Origin: Aspergillus flavus
Lineage: Eukaryota; Ascomycota; Eurotiomycetes; Eurotiales; Aspergillaceae
Reading direction: 5' to 3'
DNA length: 64,000 bases
NCBI RefSeq assembly: GCF_009017415.1
Contig: NC_092409.1
Coordinates: 2,418,001 to 2,482,000 of the forward strand
Below are positions 23,847 to 34,320 of the stretch, in pieces. Under the pieces are notes generated by a model that was given only the letters and a program-made list of their open reading frames with translations, did no database searches and was not told the origin of the DNA. A program made the position numbers and the translations under genes. Position 1 is the first letter of the stretch, and every line of letters starts with the position of its first letter.

Positions 23847-25135
23847 CTAGGGAACTTGTCCGGAACTACCTACGAAAACAGGAACAGCCTCAAACAAAGC
23901 ATTAGATCCCACTCCCTGGTTATCCGATCGCCATACCTTGATGACATTGAATTGGGCGCGCTCCAGAAGACTCAGCCATTGCTTTTCCGTGCGCTGCAGA
24001 GAGGAGAACACGGTCATCATGATGAGGTCGACACTGGCATTGAACCGGGAAACACCCGTCTCAGGCACGCTATTCTCGTTGATCAACAGCACCGAATCGT
24101 CGGCCATCGCCTCCCGGATGCGCTGCAGGGCCTGCAGGGCCTGCTTGTCGGGCCAGTCGTGCAGCACAGTGCGCATGTAATAGGCCTTGGCGCCGCGGAT
24201 GTGCTGTGGGTCGAACATGCTGTAGCCCTGGGCCTCGATGCCCTGAGCGAGTGGAGCCTGGATATCCTGGATGACTTCGGATAGATCCTGCAAAATCAGG
24301 CGGCCGGCGGGGTTCTTTTTCTCCTTGAAGCGTGCGAGGTCATGACCCTTGCTCCGGCCGATGTCAACCAGGAGCACGCGGTCTGCCTCACTGGCTAGCC
24401 ACTCCTCCCAGGGGTAGAAGTCGTACCACTGCTCGCTCTCTACCGCCCGGTTGCCAGCCTCCATTACCGTGTTAAAGGCATGCTGCTCCTCCGGATGCTG
24501 AGCCAATCACTCAAAGTGGTGTAGTTTGGTGCCGTACGCCCGCTGGAAGGGGGTCTCGTAGGCATCATCCGGGCTCTGATACCCTCTGGCTTCCAAGAAT
24601 TCGTGCGTGTAGGCCGTGGCCCGCAAGATCATGTGGCTATTCGAAAATTAATCAAAACAGTTAGCCACACCCGCTATCTCTTCCTCCTACTCGAAAATTC
24701 CCCCGCCTCCCCCCCCAAAGAAAAAAGGAAGGCGAGGACTAGAGACCGCCTACAAGTTTTCGATCACCTCACTGGGCGGGGCGCCATTCGCGAACCCCAG
24801 CGCTAAGGGCTGTGGCTGGTATTTGTCCACCCCGGTTTCGGTGGAGAGGCGATTAGCGCTCAGGAGCCGCATGATCCGGACTGTAAAGCGAAGAAAGGCG
24901 GATTGATCAATCAAACGGGTCCGGCTATTCACAAGGAGAAAAGCCCCTTACCCAGCAGGTCCTTGTCGCCCTTGGTCTTTTCGTCCAACTCGTTGACAGT
25001 CAACTCAGCACCGCCGGCAGCGGCAAATGCATCGAAAACTCCCATCCCAATCGCAGTTCAAATGGCAACCAGGGAGAGAGAGCTTGGACAGGGCTGCATT
25101 GACAGCGGCTGTCAGGTCGGCAATGGTCTCGGCCA
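23847..25135 (-). pseudogene. O-methyltransferase (secondary-metabolism type), broken
   Basis: SAM-dependent O-methyltransferase of the fungal plant-like type: N-terminal dimerisation domain, then Rossmann methyltransferase. Three exons can be followed: 25135-24952 (MAETIADLTAAVNAAL; later GMGVFDAFAAAGGAELTV), 24880-24754 (RLLSANRLSTETGVDKY) and 24636-23847. The last exon contains LLVDIGRSKGHDL (SAM-binding region, normally D-x-G-G-G-x-G; a Gly appears replaced), QDLSEVI, AYYMRTVLHDWPD and the catalytic-His-type HDW. Defects: a frameshift around a CT-repeat in exon 1 plus a TGA just before TAIGMGVF, and a TGA between HHFE and LAQHPEEQ, where relatives carry Trp. Downstream of that stop an ORF of 219 codons stays open. 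It is divergent from the P450. Silent relic is the simplest reading; sequencing error at these sites is the main alternative. Confidence 0.75.
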
Positions 25136-26692
25136 TTAGATAAGAAGAAGAAGGAGAAGAAGAGGAAGAGGAAGAGGAGCAAGGAATTGTTCAGGGTAAA
25201 CTGTCTGAGCTGAAGAATTGGTGCGGATGATAGCCAATTTTCAACACAAATTTGTACTGCCACACCACCCCTGTCAGTCGACATAACGGTTCATTCACTT
25301 CTTTGCCTTTTCGTCCGCTGCTGGGGATGGATACAAAAAGATGATTCTCGGATGTAACCTTGAACATAGCTTTTGCGGGGGTTGCTGAGGCACTGCGGTC
25401 AGCACTAATGTGTGCTATAAAAGGCAGGTAATAAGTGCAGTTAGGTTCCATTGTTGGGAGAGTCGAGCAATGTCAAACTAGGTACTCTGTACATGGGATA
25501 GATAGTCTAGGCTAGGCTCCATCGATGCGAGTCATGCTGCACTATCTGGCCCAAGGGCTTGGGAACCCGTAAGCCCTAACTCCTAGCGCCCCGTTCACAG
25601 GGCACGATACTATGTTTGTCATAATAGCGAGAAACGATTGTGACCCGTCTACACCGTAAGTTGATCTTGAGTGTAAACTTCCAGGGATTAACCATTAGAT
25701 GATCGTAGGCTCGGACAGAGCATAAAGGCATTAGGAAGACCGAGTAGCATATGATAAAAGCTACGAACGGCAACTGTAGCAGGACCGCATCGGAGATCAC
25801 AGGCTGTGAATCGTCTATCATGTATGGTCCGTCTGGAAGATCAACAGATGTAGTAAAATGGTTTAATCAATCAGAACGCCGCTGGGTGATATTATTCTCT
25901 TATATCTTTTCGGAGCCAGGAAACCCCTGTCTTGGGATCGCGCCCGGAGCAATCCGGGATCGCTCAGGGATCACTCAGGACACGCACATTTGTGCTCACC
26001 GCACGCCCCGGGCCGCTCAGTGAGCCAAAAGCGGCGCCAAGTTGGACCTAAAGCGGAAGGGGAGTGACACGAATTTCCGCCGAGATCATCCACTGGATCG
26101 GTAAGTACGTAGATACATACGTATAACTACTCACACTGGCTCCTGTTCCAACTTGGAAGTTCAACGAACGATATGGGGCTAGTGTTGAACAGTCCTCTTT
26201 TTGAGTTTGAGCATAAACGAGCATTGAATTATGCTGCCAACGTCTGAAAGTTTACAACAAGAAGTTTCCGCAGCCGATGTGGCGCACTCAAGTATGAGAG
26301 ACAGCCTGAAGACAAGGACATGCCTATTTAGGAAATTCGATTGCCTATCATCATTCTCCGCCCTGGCAGCCACCCCATGAACCAAACAAGGAACCAATCT
26401 TTTTGCGGGGATGGCCTGTCCAACAAAGTGGTTGATTGACAGTCTTGGCCCACCATTGGGGTCCTGCCGAGCCACTGTGGTTCATTGTTCACCGTAGTCG
26501 AGCTGCCCTCGTCGTATTCAGCGTATCCAACATATCCCCACTTCGGGTATCACAGATTCCGTGCAAAGGGGGTCATAGAACCAGTCAATTGGAGGGCAGT
26601 TGCGCACTTAGCGTGGGTATATAAGGTCACAGCACAAGCAGGAGGGCAGGGGGCACATTCTCTGATTGATTGGCAGGGGAAACTTTTACAAG
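25136..26692. other. Divergent intergenic region OMT relic / P450
   Basis: About 1.55 kb between two divergently oriented genes. It should hold the P450 promoter. Small ORFs at 25000-25451 (-), 25576-25821 (-) and 26179-26475 (-) have no family features. No complete transposon is seen. Confidence 0.5.
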
Positions 26693-28586
26693 ATGCCTGT
26701 GCTTGCTACCTTTCTAGAGAGCCACTACTTCTTCCAGGGTATTGCAGTGGCGTTGGCTCTGATATTTGTGTCAAACTTTTACAGAGAACTCGCAGATGGC
26801 TTGCCATACCGTAAAATCCCCCTCGTGGGGAGAAGTAGATGGGAGATCTCGAACACAAAAGCCAAAAAGCTCTTCGTCACCTCTGCAAAGGATTTGATGG
26901 TGCAAGGGTTTAGCCAGGTATGAGACGTGTCTTGTCCTATTATAGAACGCAGAAAGGCAAGAAGAGATTTGGGAAGCTGACACTGGGGCTTAGGGTAGAA
27001 CCGTCTTTCAGGCCATGTTTACTGCTGGTCCGACCATAGTTCTGCACCCTCGTTATGTGGATGAGTTGAAGAACCATCCGCATCTAGACTTCGGGGAAGC
27101 AGTTAGAAAGGTAACTACTTATATCGGTCGGCGAGGACGAGTATTAACAATCTCAGTCCTTCTTTGGTGCAACCATACCGGGGTTCGAGCCCTTCAACAA
27201 CCAAACGAAGGAAGACATTGTTATAGAAGTGATCAATAAGAAATTAACGCATACGCTCGGTATGGATTGGTTGCTGGTTGAGGAGTTGCCTTTGTTCTCT
27301 AATGACTTTGTCTTGTCTGTAGGCCAGTTGACTATCCCCTTGTCAAAGGAAACCGCTGCCGTGTTGACGGACAAGCTACCTGGATCCGACGGTATGTAGC
27401 CTGAAAGCAAAGTTTAGAGAGACACTCGCTGATGGCAACTGTTGAACGCTAGAATGGAAGCCCTTCACTTTCGCACAGGAGATCCCGCATATGGTAGCTC
27501 GCTTGTCGTCGCTGGTGTTCTTGGGAGAGAAAATATGTCGGAATGAAACATGGCTGGATGTATCAGTCAATTACACCATTGATGCGTTCAACGCGGCTCG
27601 TGAACTCCGAGACTTGCCGGCAGTTGCTCGGCCATTCATACACTGGTTTATGCCCTCGATGCAAAAGCTTCGGCACCACAGAAAGGTGGCGGCTGAGATT
27701 GTCCAGCAAGAGATCATTAAGAGAGACATGATCCGGGAAGGTAAACTGCCAGAGGAGAACCCCCCTAGAACGCATGCAGATGCTCTAGACTGGTTTCGAG
27801 AGGTTGCTGCAGGTCGCCCTTGCGACGAAACGGTATCGCAGATCGGTCTTTCTGTGGCGGCAATTCACACAACGTCGAATATGCTGACGAATGTGATGTA
27901 TGACTTAACGGCCCATCCGGAATACATCCAGCCGTTGAGAGATGAGATCAAGGCCATCGTGGAACAAGACGGCATCCTGAAAAAGACCAGTCTTACCAAG
28001 ATGAAGTTGATGGACAGTGTCATGAAAGAGAGTCAACGCACAAATCCTGTGTCTATCGGTAAGTGACTTTGGAGCCGCCTGTTCAGTTAAACCGCTCGTA
28101 GTATTAGCCTGCTGACGTGCTCCCTCTCGAAAAGCCTTCTTCAATCGCATTGCAACGGAGGCAGTCGTGCTCTCCGACGGTACTTCCATTCCTAGAGGTG
28201 CCAATGTAGTCGTTTCGGCTCATGTTATGGAAGATGAGTCGATTTATCCCAATGCCAAGGTGTATGACGGCTTTCGGTTCTACAACAAACGCCAGGTACC
28301 GGGCAACGAACATCGTTATCAGTTCGTCACGACCAGCCCGGAACACCTTGGTTTCGGTCACGGCATGCATGCATGCCCTGGCCGCTTCTTTGCTAATAAC
28401 GAGATCAAAATTCTCCTTGCACACCTGCTGCTGAAATATGACTGGAAATTTGCGGACCGCGTTGACCGGCCCAAGTCATTTCTGCACGGAACTGAGATTA
28501 TATGCGACCCAACGGTGAAACTACTTTATAAGTCACGACAGCCGGAGGTTGACTTGTCAGCTCTTGGAGAGGGAACGACTGACTAG
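26693..28586 (+). CDS. Cytochrome P450 monooxygenase
   Basis: Membrane-bound haem-thiolate monooxygenase. Six exons were inferred: 26693-26917, 26994-27110, 27157-27259, 27323-27391, 27453-28058 and 28135-28586. Phases agree at every junction, giving 523 aa. An N-terminal hydrophobic anchor (FQGIAVALALIFV) lies at residues 14-26. The I-helix motif AAIHTTS is at about 307-313, ExxR is KESQR (Glu364/Arg367), and the haem loop FGHGMHACPGRFF has Cys about 454. The GHGMHACPGRFFA loop resembles fungal P450s of secondary metabolism (ent-kaurene-oxidase-like clans); the substrate is not readable. It is intact, unlike the neighbouring methyltransferase, so it may still be active or be a young relic. 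The start at 26693 was chosen because it gives the anchor; no other ATG is closer to it. Confidence 0.9.
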
Positions 28587-31500
28587 TTATTCTCCCATTG
28601 TATGTCTTTCCTTGATGTGGCATAAATCTCTTTTGACTTCCTTGATCTCTTACGACCGAGAGTTGTGCTGCTGGACTGTACAAAGATGATGAAAATAGGA
28701 TCTTGTTTACCACTGAAAGTAAGGAGTAATCAAGTTTTGCCTCCATTGTCATTGTATGCATGTAATGGACGCCTTAGGGCAAGATTCCCAACTGTTGGGC
28801 AAGAAAGCACGTAAGGAGCTTTGACGCCGAGCACGAGACTAAAAGTCCCAACGATCTCATATACCAGTGGCGTTATTGTCGAACATCAAAGACACTGTGG
28901 AGTAATTCGGCCAACATTAGTGTCTACTATGATATCTTGCAGATGTTGTATATGGTTCCATCGCATACACCATATACTACTAACTGGGCACCATTGGTCT
29001 AGTACTATGCAACTCCAACACATGATAACCATGATCCATGGGTAAATCACTGCAGCTGTGGCCATAGTTGTAACTACAATTATCAAAGAGCCTACCGGTG
29101 CATTTGCATGAGAGGTACGGAGTAAGGAGTATGCAACACGTTGGGCTGGACACCATTGGCGGCGAGACCCAAAAAACAAAGCAACACCGAAACGGGAAGT
29201 AAACAGTACTTCTGCATTTGTTTATATCGACGCGTAGTCCGAATTGATAACAAGTGTCAGGGAACTATGGTAACATGCCGAGTGGGTTCGAGCTAAATGG
29301 AAGCTATTTTCTGTCTATGGATACACTATGGAGCCGAAGACCTCCATTGACTAAAATTAACACCCATTCCCGTCCTGCAAAATTCACACGAGGCCACCGT
29401 GGTATTGGGGTTTGATATTATTAGCATATTCCCGGTGGACTTTCCACCTAGTTCCTGCATAGGCTTTAAGCGATGGAAGTTTGGACTCCATCCCCAGCCT
29501 CCTGGATTTTGAAGGTTCTTTTTTTGGAGATTGGAAGAGCAGAAACATTTTTTATATGGTCCATGCTTTTTTAGTCGATGGAGAAATGGTTGATAGTGCC
29601 GATTTTGCTCAGGAACAGAAGCCTACTAAGGTTAGCCGCCTCAGGTAACCTCCCGCTAGGAATCTAACTACTTTGGGATGAAATTGGCTCGTGTAACCCG
29701 TTGGTAAATTCCAGGGTACATGTGGACCAGAAGAAATGGTATCCCATCTGTGATTGGATGGAGATTTGACATAATACTGTAACGTTACCAAACGCGCGAA
29801 GTACGCGCGAGAGACGCGTTGACACGCGACACCCCACCTTCCACGCGTCTGGACTCTGGAGCGGTGGGACTCGGAAATCGAAGGGCGATAAGCGAAGAAA
29901 AGATCACTAAACTTCTCGGCACATGTCAATGCTTTTCCGCCGTCTTCGTTCGGGATAACGGCTTCTACTGCCATTGACCCTTTATTCCAACCTCTGCACT
30001 ACAGGACAGTGACGGCACCCTTTGGTGAGCCTCGTGCTTCCGAGGGCAGATCCAAAACGTCTCAATCCGGCGGCGAGGCGGTTAGTCGCGTCTGTCCATC
30101 CTCCTAATGCCGGGTGTGGTAAGACTAATGCAAGCCCAGACTCTGTTGGTTCGTCTGTGACGGTGGTGGAGTACGCTTCTGCATGAGACTGGAGTTCGAG
30201 ATTTCCAAAACCACTTGGAATCTCTTCTGACACTGGCACGAACCACTCAGCGTGACTCTCCGAAATTCCTGGCCCGAAAATTTCTCCCAGCCACCGACCT
30301 TTGATCACACGGTTTCCTGGATTCAGTTTTTTTCCTTTCTTTTTTTCCTCCTGGCTGTTCTTGGGAGAGAGCTCTTGTAGAAAACTTCTCCCATGACTGG
30401 ATGTAGATCAGTTGACGTTGTGTGAAATATGGGATGTGATGATCTGATAACCATACGCAGCACGTCGGTCACATCAATAGGGTTCCCTGACAGTGTGATT
30501 TTCCATGCATCCCCCAGTGGGAATGAGGCGTAATAAAAAGACTAATAATTATTCCTGATTGGTGAACTGATTCGCTAGCAGTCATTGTAGTGGACATCCC
30601 CCGTATGTACCTCCCACGCCCTTACAACTGGGGGAAACACCACGCAACTGGAATCATACTGTAGAATCAGAGAGAAGGGACAGAGAATAAAAAAAATCAG
30701 GATAAAATCAAGAGCAGTGTAACCATACTAGACACTCAAGTGGGCAATGTATTTATTATGATCCAGTTCGAGCAGCATGACTTGAGGTCATACCTGTCCT
30801 CCGGATGATTTGTTCAATAGAATGGTTGGGCAACGCGGTGAGGCGGTTGAATATGACCCGCCAGTTACTACGGAGTACTTTTACCACTAGTACTGCTGAT
30901 GCTTGCTTGTTAATTTGTGAGTGGAGGAGGCCCCGTTTTTAGAAACTGGAGGAGATTCTTCTATGCAGATTTCAAGATACTCACTAGATGGTTTTTTACT
31001 TGGGTCGACCTGCATTTGCCATCGAGGGGGAGAAAGTAAAAATTAGGAAAAAAAACAAAATGAAAGACGATGGCGAAAAAAAAAAAAAAAAAAAACTGTC
31101 GAGTCGGATGGCGGACTTGAGCAGCAACAATTCTCCGCATTCCATAGAACCAAGGCATCATTCGTTATTTATTTGGAAATTTCCCCATTTCACGCATTGT
31201 GATTTGCTCGATGGCAAAGTTCTCCCTCTGCATCGATTTAATAGCCAGAAGGGGTCCCTGGTGGAAGGTATCCTGTTTGACATTAATAACATACATCATT
31301 GGTATCTTTGATTGATACTGACTTGGACGTCACATCAATACTGTATAATTAATTAGCATCGACGCCAGCTAATTACCTCTGGAACTAAGGCTGTTAGTGC
31401 TTGACGTGGTTCCTTTTCCGATCCTGACTCGGGCTCCGTTGAGTGGAGACCGTTGCAGAAGCAAAGCCAAAGAGCACTCTTGCGCACCGCCAGATTCTGC

Positions 31501-32364
31501 GCGCTGTCCCGGCGCCTTAGGCTTTGGGGGACCAACGGCCTTAGGCGTTCCCCCCCTCTGCGTGATCCTCCCGTCCCGTCCTCGTTCCCTTTCCTGCCTC
31601 CCTTTCCTCTCCCGTTTTCTCCCTCGCTTCCTCGTGCACAACCATTTGTTACTTCTTCCTTTTTATTTTTCCTTGATTTATTTTTTTCTGCCTACGAGCG
31701 CGTGGCTCGTAGATTCCGTCCCTTGCAATTTCCTTGTCGTTTCTTTTGTGTTGGTCTGGCGTTTTGTGTGTCAATGACGGGTTTGCCTTCTCTATAGTCC
31801 CGGTTATCCTCAGGTACCAATGGAGCGCGGGAGCCCCTAGATGTGATCACAAGTCAAGATTATATCGCATCGCGTCGACATTCACACAAATACGATCGCT
31901 TGCTATCCTTCCGACCACTCACACCTTGACGAGTTTGATTTCCTTGTTTGTTCTCCGCATACTTGTTACGATTAACGAAACGAATTCCCTCCCCGAAATT
32001 ACGCGCCTGGTCAACTTCACCTCAAGTTTGACCAACGAAGCTGCACCATTGACGAAAACCGATATATTTTCTTCTAAAACCTCCCTTATTGACTCTTACA
32101 AACTACTAGTGGACTGCTAGGATAGGAATTTCGGGTGCGCATTCAATTGGGCCAAAGAGCGTGTGCGACGTTGAATCGAAAGTCCGCGCTTCCCTTGACG
32201 CCGAAGATTATACCTCTCAGGACGTGCGAAAGCTTTAAAAGGAGCGAAATGATAGTGGCATAGGAAGATTGGAACTCAGATAAACGAATCAACCGGCCAT
32301 TTCGATCATCCCGACCCGGCTTGATTCTATATCGGTGAGAGATACGACGGGAACGCCGCGCATC
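28587..32364. other. Intergenic, 3.8 kb, no supported gene
   Basis: No ORF with family features. Visible items: TACGGAGTA motifs at 29116 and 30869; a cluster of ACGCG boxes at 29792-29848; an A19 tract near 31078; and a C/T-rich stretch at about 31555-31680, a plausible promoter for the downstream gene with a long leader to 32365. Two minus-strand ORFs (29609-29974 and 29982-30308) lack domains. Confidence 0.5.
29792..29848. promoter_or_regulatory. Cluster of ACGCG (MCB-like) boxes
   Basis: Five ACGCG cores lie within 57 bp, two of them full ACGCGT (29814-29819 and 29843-29848). ACGCGT is the MluI cell-cycle box recognised by MBF-type factors in fungi. No start codon of a supported gene lies within 2 kb, so the target is unknown and function is inferred only from density. 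Confidence 0.35.
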
Positions 32365-34320
32365 ATGACTCACCGACGGCAAGGCCTTTCTCGCACCTTG
32401 CCGAAAGACTTCACTTTTCCTTCAATAGGGGAGCCCAGGACTCCGGAACGCAACTCAATTCAGCTGGATGTTCCGCCGCCGCCCCCGCGCCACTCCAGTT
32501 GTCGTTTGCGCAGGTCCCGCGTGCGCTCAGGGACAGATGTCTTTGCGCAGGCTGAATATGATCACAAGATTTTCCACCCTAACCCCTCCGATATTCCGCT
32601 GCCGTCCATCGAATTTTCTTCTTCCCACGATGCGACAGACTTTCAGGCATGTCCATCCATACCCACAAGCAATGACCGCTTTTTGGCCCCTCCGCGGGAT
32701 CGCGTAGCGTTAAAGACCCCACCTGCCCAGATCCGCGCAGCCCCAGTCGATCAGACTACGGGAGACTGGTCTACGGAAGATCCTCAGACTATAGGAGAGG
32801 CCATCGAACGCCCCGGCTCCGCCTGTTCTGATTCTTCAGTTTCATCAATTGAAACATTTGCCTCCCGGCGCTCAGTGGGTGGAAGCTGTACGAGCATGGA
32901 AAGCGATAGCTTCGATCCATTTTTCCTTGAAATTCAACCAAAACACGTGGAATCAACTCCAGTGCCTAAGTGCCGGCGGAACAAAGCCCCGACTCGAGAA
33001 CGGTGGACAAGGGATATGGACAATCACTTATGGAATACGTATCAGATTTACCTCCAGGATCCTACAATCACCCCCTTCAAAATGACACCGGGAAGCATTC
33101 CGCCATTGGGGGTCACTCACCGAGTAGCGCGAGAGGCAAAGAAGACATGGGAAAGAATGCGTTGCAGATTTACAAAACAGCTCCCTTCCGCATCGCAACA
33201 ATTTGCGAGCGGTAACTCAACACCAACTCCAAAGACTGACACCCCAAAGAATGTATGGCCCAGATCGGAGGCGTCGACCAGGAGGAGATTAAAATATTTG
33301 TGCAAGAGGAAATTCTGTATCGCGCCTCATTACCAAAGACTGATGATGTCCCGAAGCCCGACACCTGCCTTGGACATGATTTCTCACTCGTCGCGAGAAT
33401 CGTCTCAAGCAGAGGTCCCCACAAGTAGCTCGGCAGTTTACGCCACACGCGATCTGGGCATATCTCTTGTCTCTAGCTCAGTTCCTGGGCCCCTAACACA
33501 GTTGGCAATGGAGGAACCACCGAGTAATAACAGTGGCGAATGGTTCAGTCAGCCCGTACCGTGTAACGCTCCCCATGGCGCGGTCGACCCATTTGCAAAT
33601 AGACCGTTTAGCTTTGATGAGCGGGAGATGGCACCACGACTGGGCTCTCCGTTTACCTATCACACGTGGGGTCCCAATAACTCGAGGAAACGAGCCCAAC
33701 GCCATACGCCTAGAGCTCGAAGAGAAACAATTCATGTTACAGGCTCTCGGTTGCGGTCACCTCCCCGTATGGACTTGTTCACGAACGCGGACAACCGTAA
33801 TATCGCTCGCGATTCAATGGCAACCGCGGAATCACCGAGCGATGAAGAAACACGACAAAACTTAGAGGAGCTTTTCCGACAAGGAAAACTCAATGACATT
33901 GGCCAGCGTCGCGTACGAATTCGAAACCGTGGAGCCACGATGAGTTCAGTTAATTCTGGAGGCCTTGATCAGCTCTTTTCCCCGCCGTCGTCATCATCTA
34001 GAAATGATGAGAGCCAACGCGAGGAGAAGCCCGCTCCTCACCTGCGGAACCTTAGCGGGGAGGCCATCAAACGACTTGGCTCACCTTTCAAGATCGACCC
34101 ACCTAGACGAGCTGGCGATTCGCCGGCCAGATTTATCAGGCATGCACCGTCCCGTTCGGAGCCATTTGCACGTGGACTTCTGTCTCAGGCAAGAAAGACA
34201 ACTCAGGTTGGTGGACAGGGAACGTCGAATACTCTGCCATACGATCCAACTGAACCTGGTCTATCGGATGCAGAGCGGATCCGGAGACAGATTTTGAACA
34301 TGTCTTACTCAAGGCAATAA
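32365..34320 (+). CDS. Hypothetical protein, 651 aa, SANT/Myb-like segment
   Basis: Not recognised by name. A single long exon with ATG at 32365 (MTHRRQGLSRTLPKDF). Most of the protein is predicted disordered: Ser/Pro/Arg-rich, with a PPPPP run near residue 40 and many SP/TP sites. One ordered patch at about residues 211-270 (RERWTRDMDNHLWNTYQIYL, then TPFKMTPGSIPPLGV, then THRVAREAKKTW) has the Trp spacing and helices of a SANT/Myb-like or other helical DNA- or protein-binding module. A second conserved-looking patch follows near 300-330 (KNVWPRSEASTRRRLKYLCK). The C-terminus has short polar motifs and ends NMSYSRQ. A nuclear regulator is a reasonable guess. The long C/T-rich leader upstream suggests regulated transcription; a 5' intron in the leader is possible. 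Confidence 0.78.
   Translation: MTHRRQGLSRTLPKDFTFPSIGEPRTPERNSIQLDVPPPPPRHSSCRLRRSRVRSGTDVFAQAEYDHKIFHPNPSDIPLPSIEFSSSHDATDFQACPSIPTSNDRFLAPPRDRVALKTPPAQIRAAPVDQTTGDWSTEDPQTIGEAIERPGSACSDSSVSSIETFASRRSVGGSCTSMESDSFDPFFLEIQPKHVESTPVPKCRRNKAPTRERWTRDMDNHLWNTYQIYLQDPTITPFKMTPGSIPPLGVTHRVAREAKKTWERMRCRFTKQLPSASQQFASGNSTPTPKTDTPKNVWPRSEASTRRRLKYLCKRKFCIAPHYQRLMMSRSPTPALDMISHSSRESSQAEVPTSSSAVYATRDLGISLVSSSVPGPLTQLAMEEPPSNNSGEWFSQPVPCNAPHGAVDPFANRPFSFDEREMAPRLGSPFTYHTWGPNNSRKRAQRHTPRARRETIHVTGSRLRSPPRMDLFTNADNRNIARDSMATAESPSDEETRQNLEELFRQGKLNDIGQRRVRIRNRGATMSSVNSGGLDQLFSPPSSSSRNDESQREEKPAPHLRNLSGEAIKRLGSPFKIDPPRRAGDSPARFIRHAPSRSEPFARGLLSQARKTTQVGGQGTSNTLPYDPTEPGLSDAERIRRQILNMSYSRQ

Noticed and set aside
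29609..30308. Two minus-strand ORFs (121 and 108 codons)
   Set aside because: No domain and no splice link, though they flank the ACGCG cluster.
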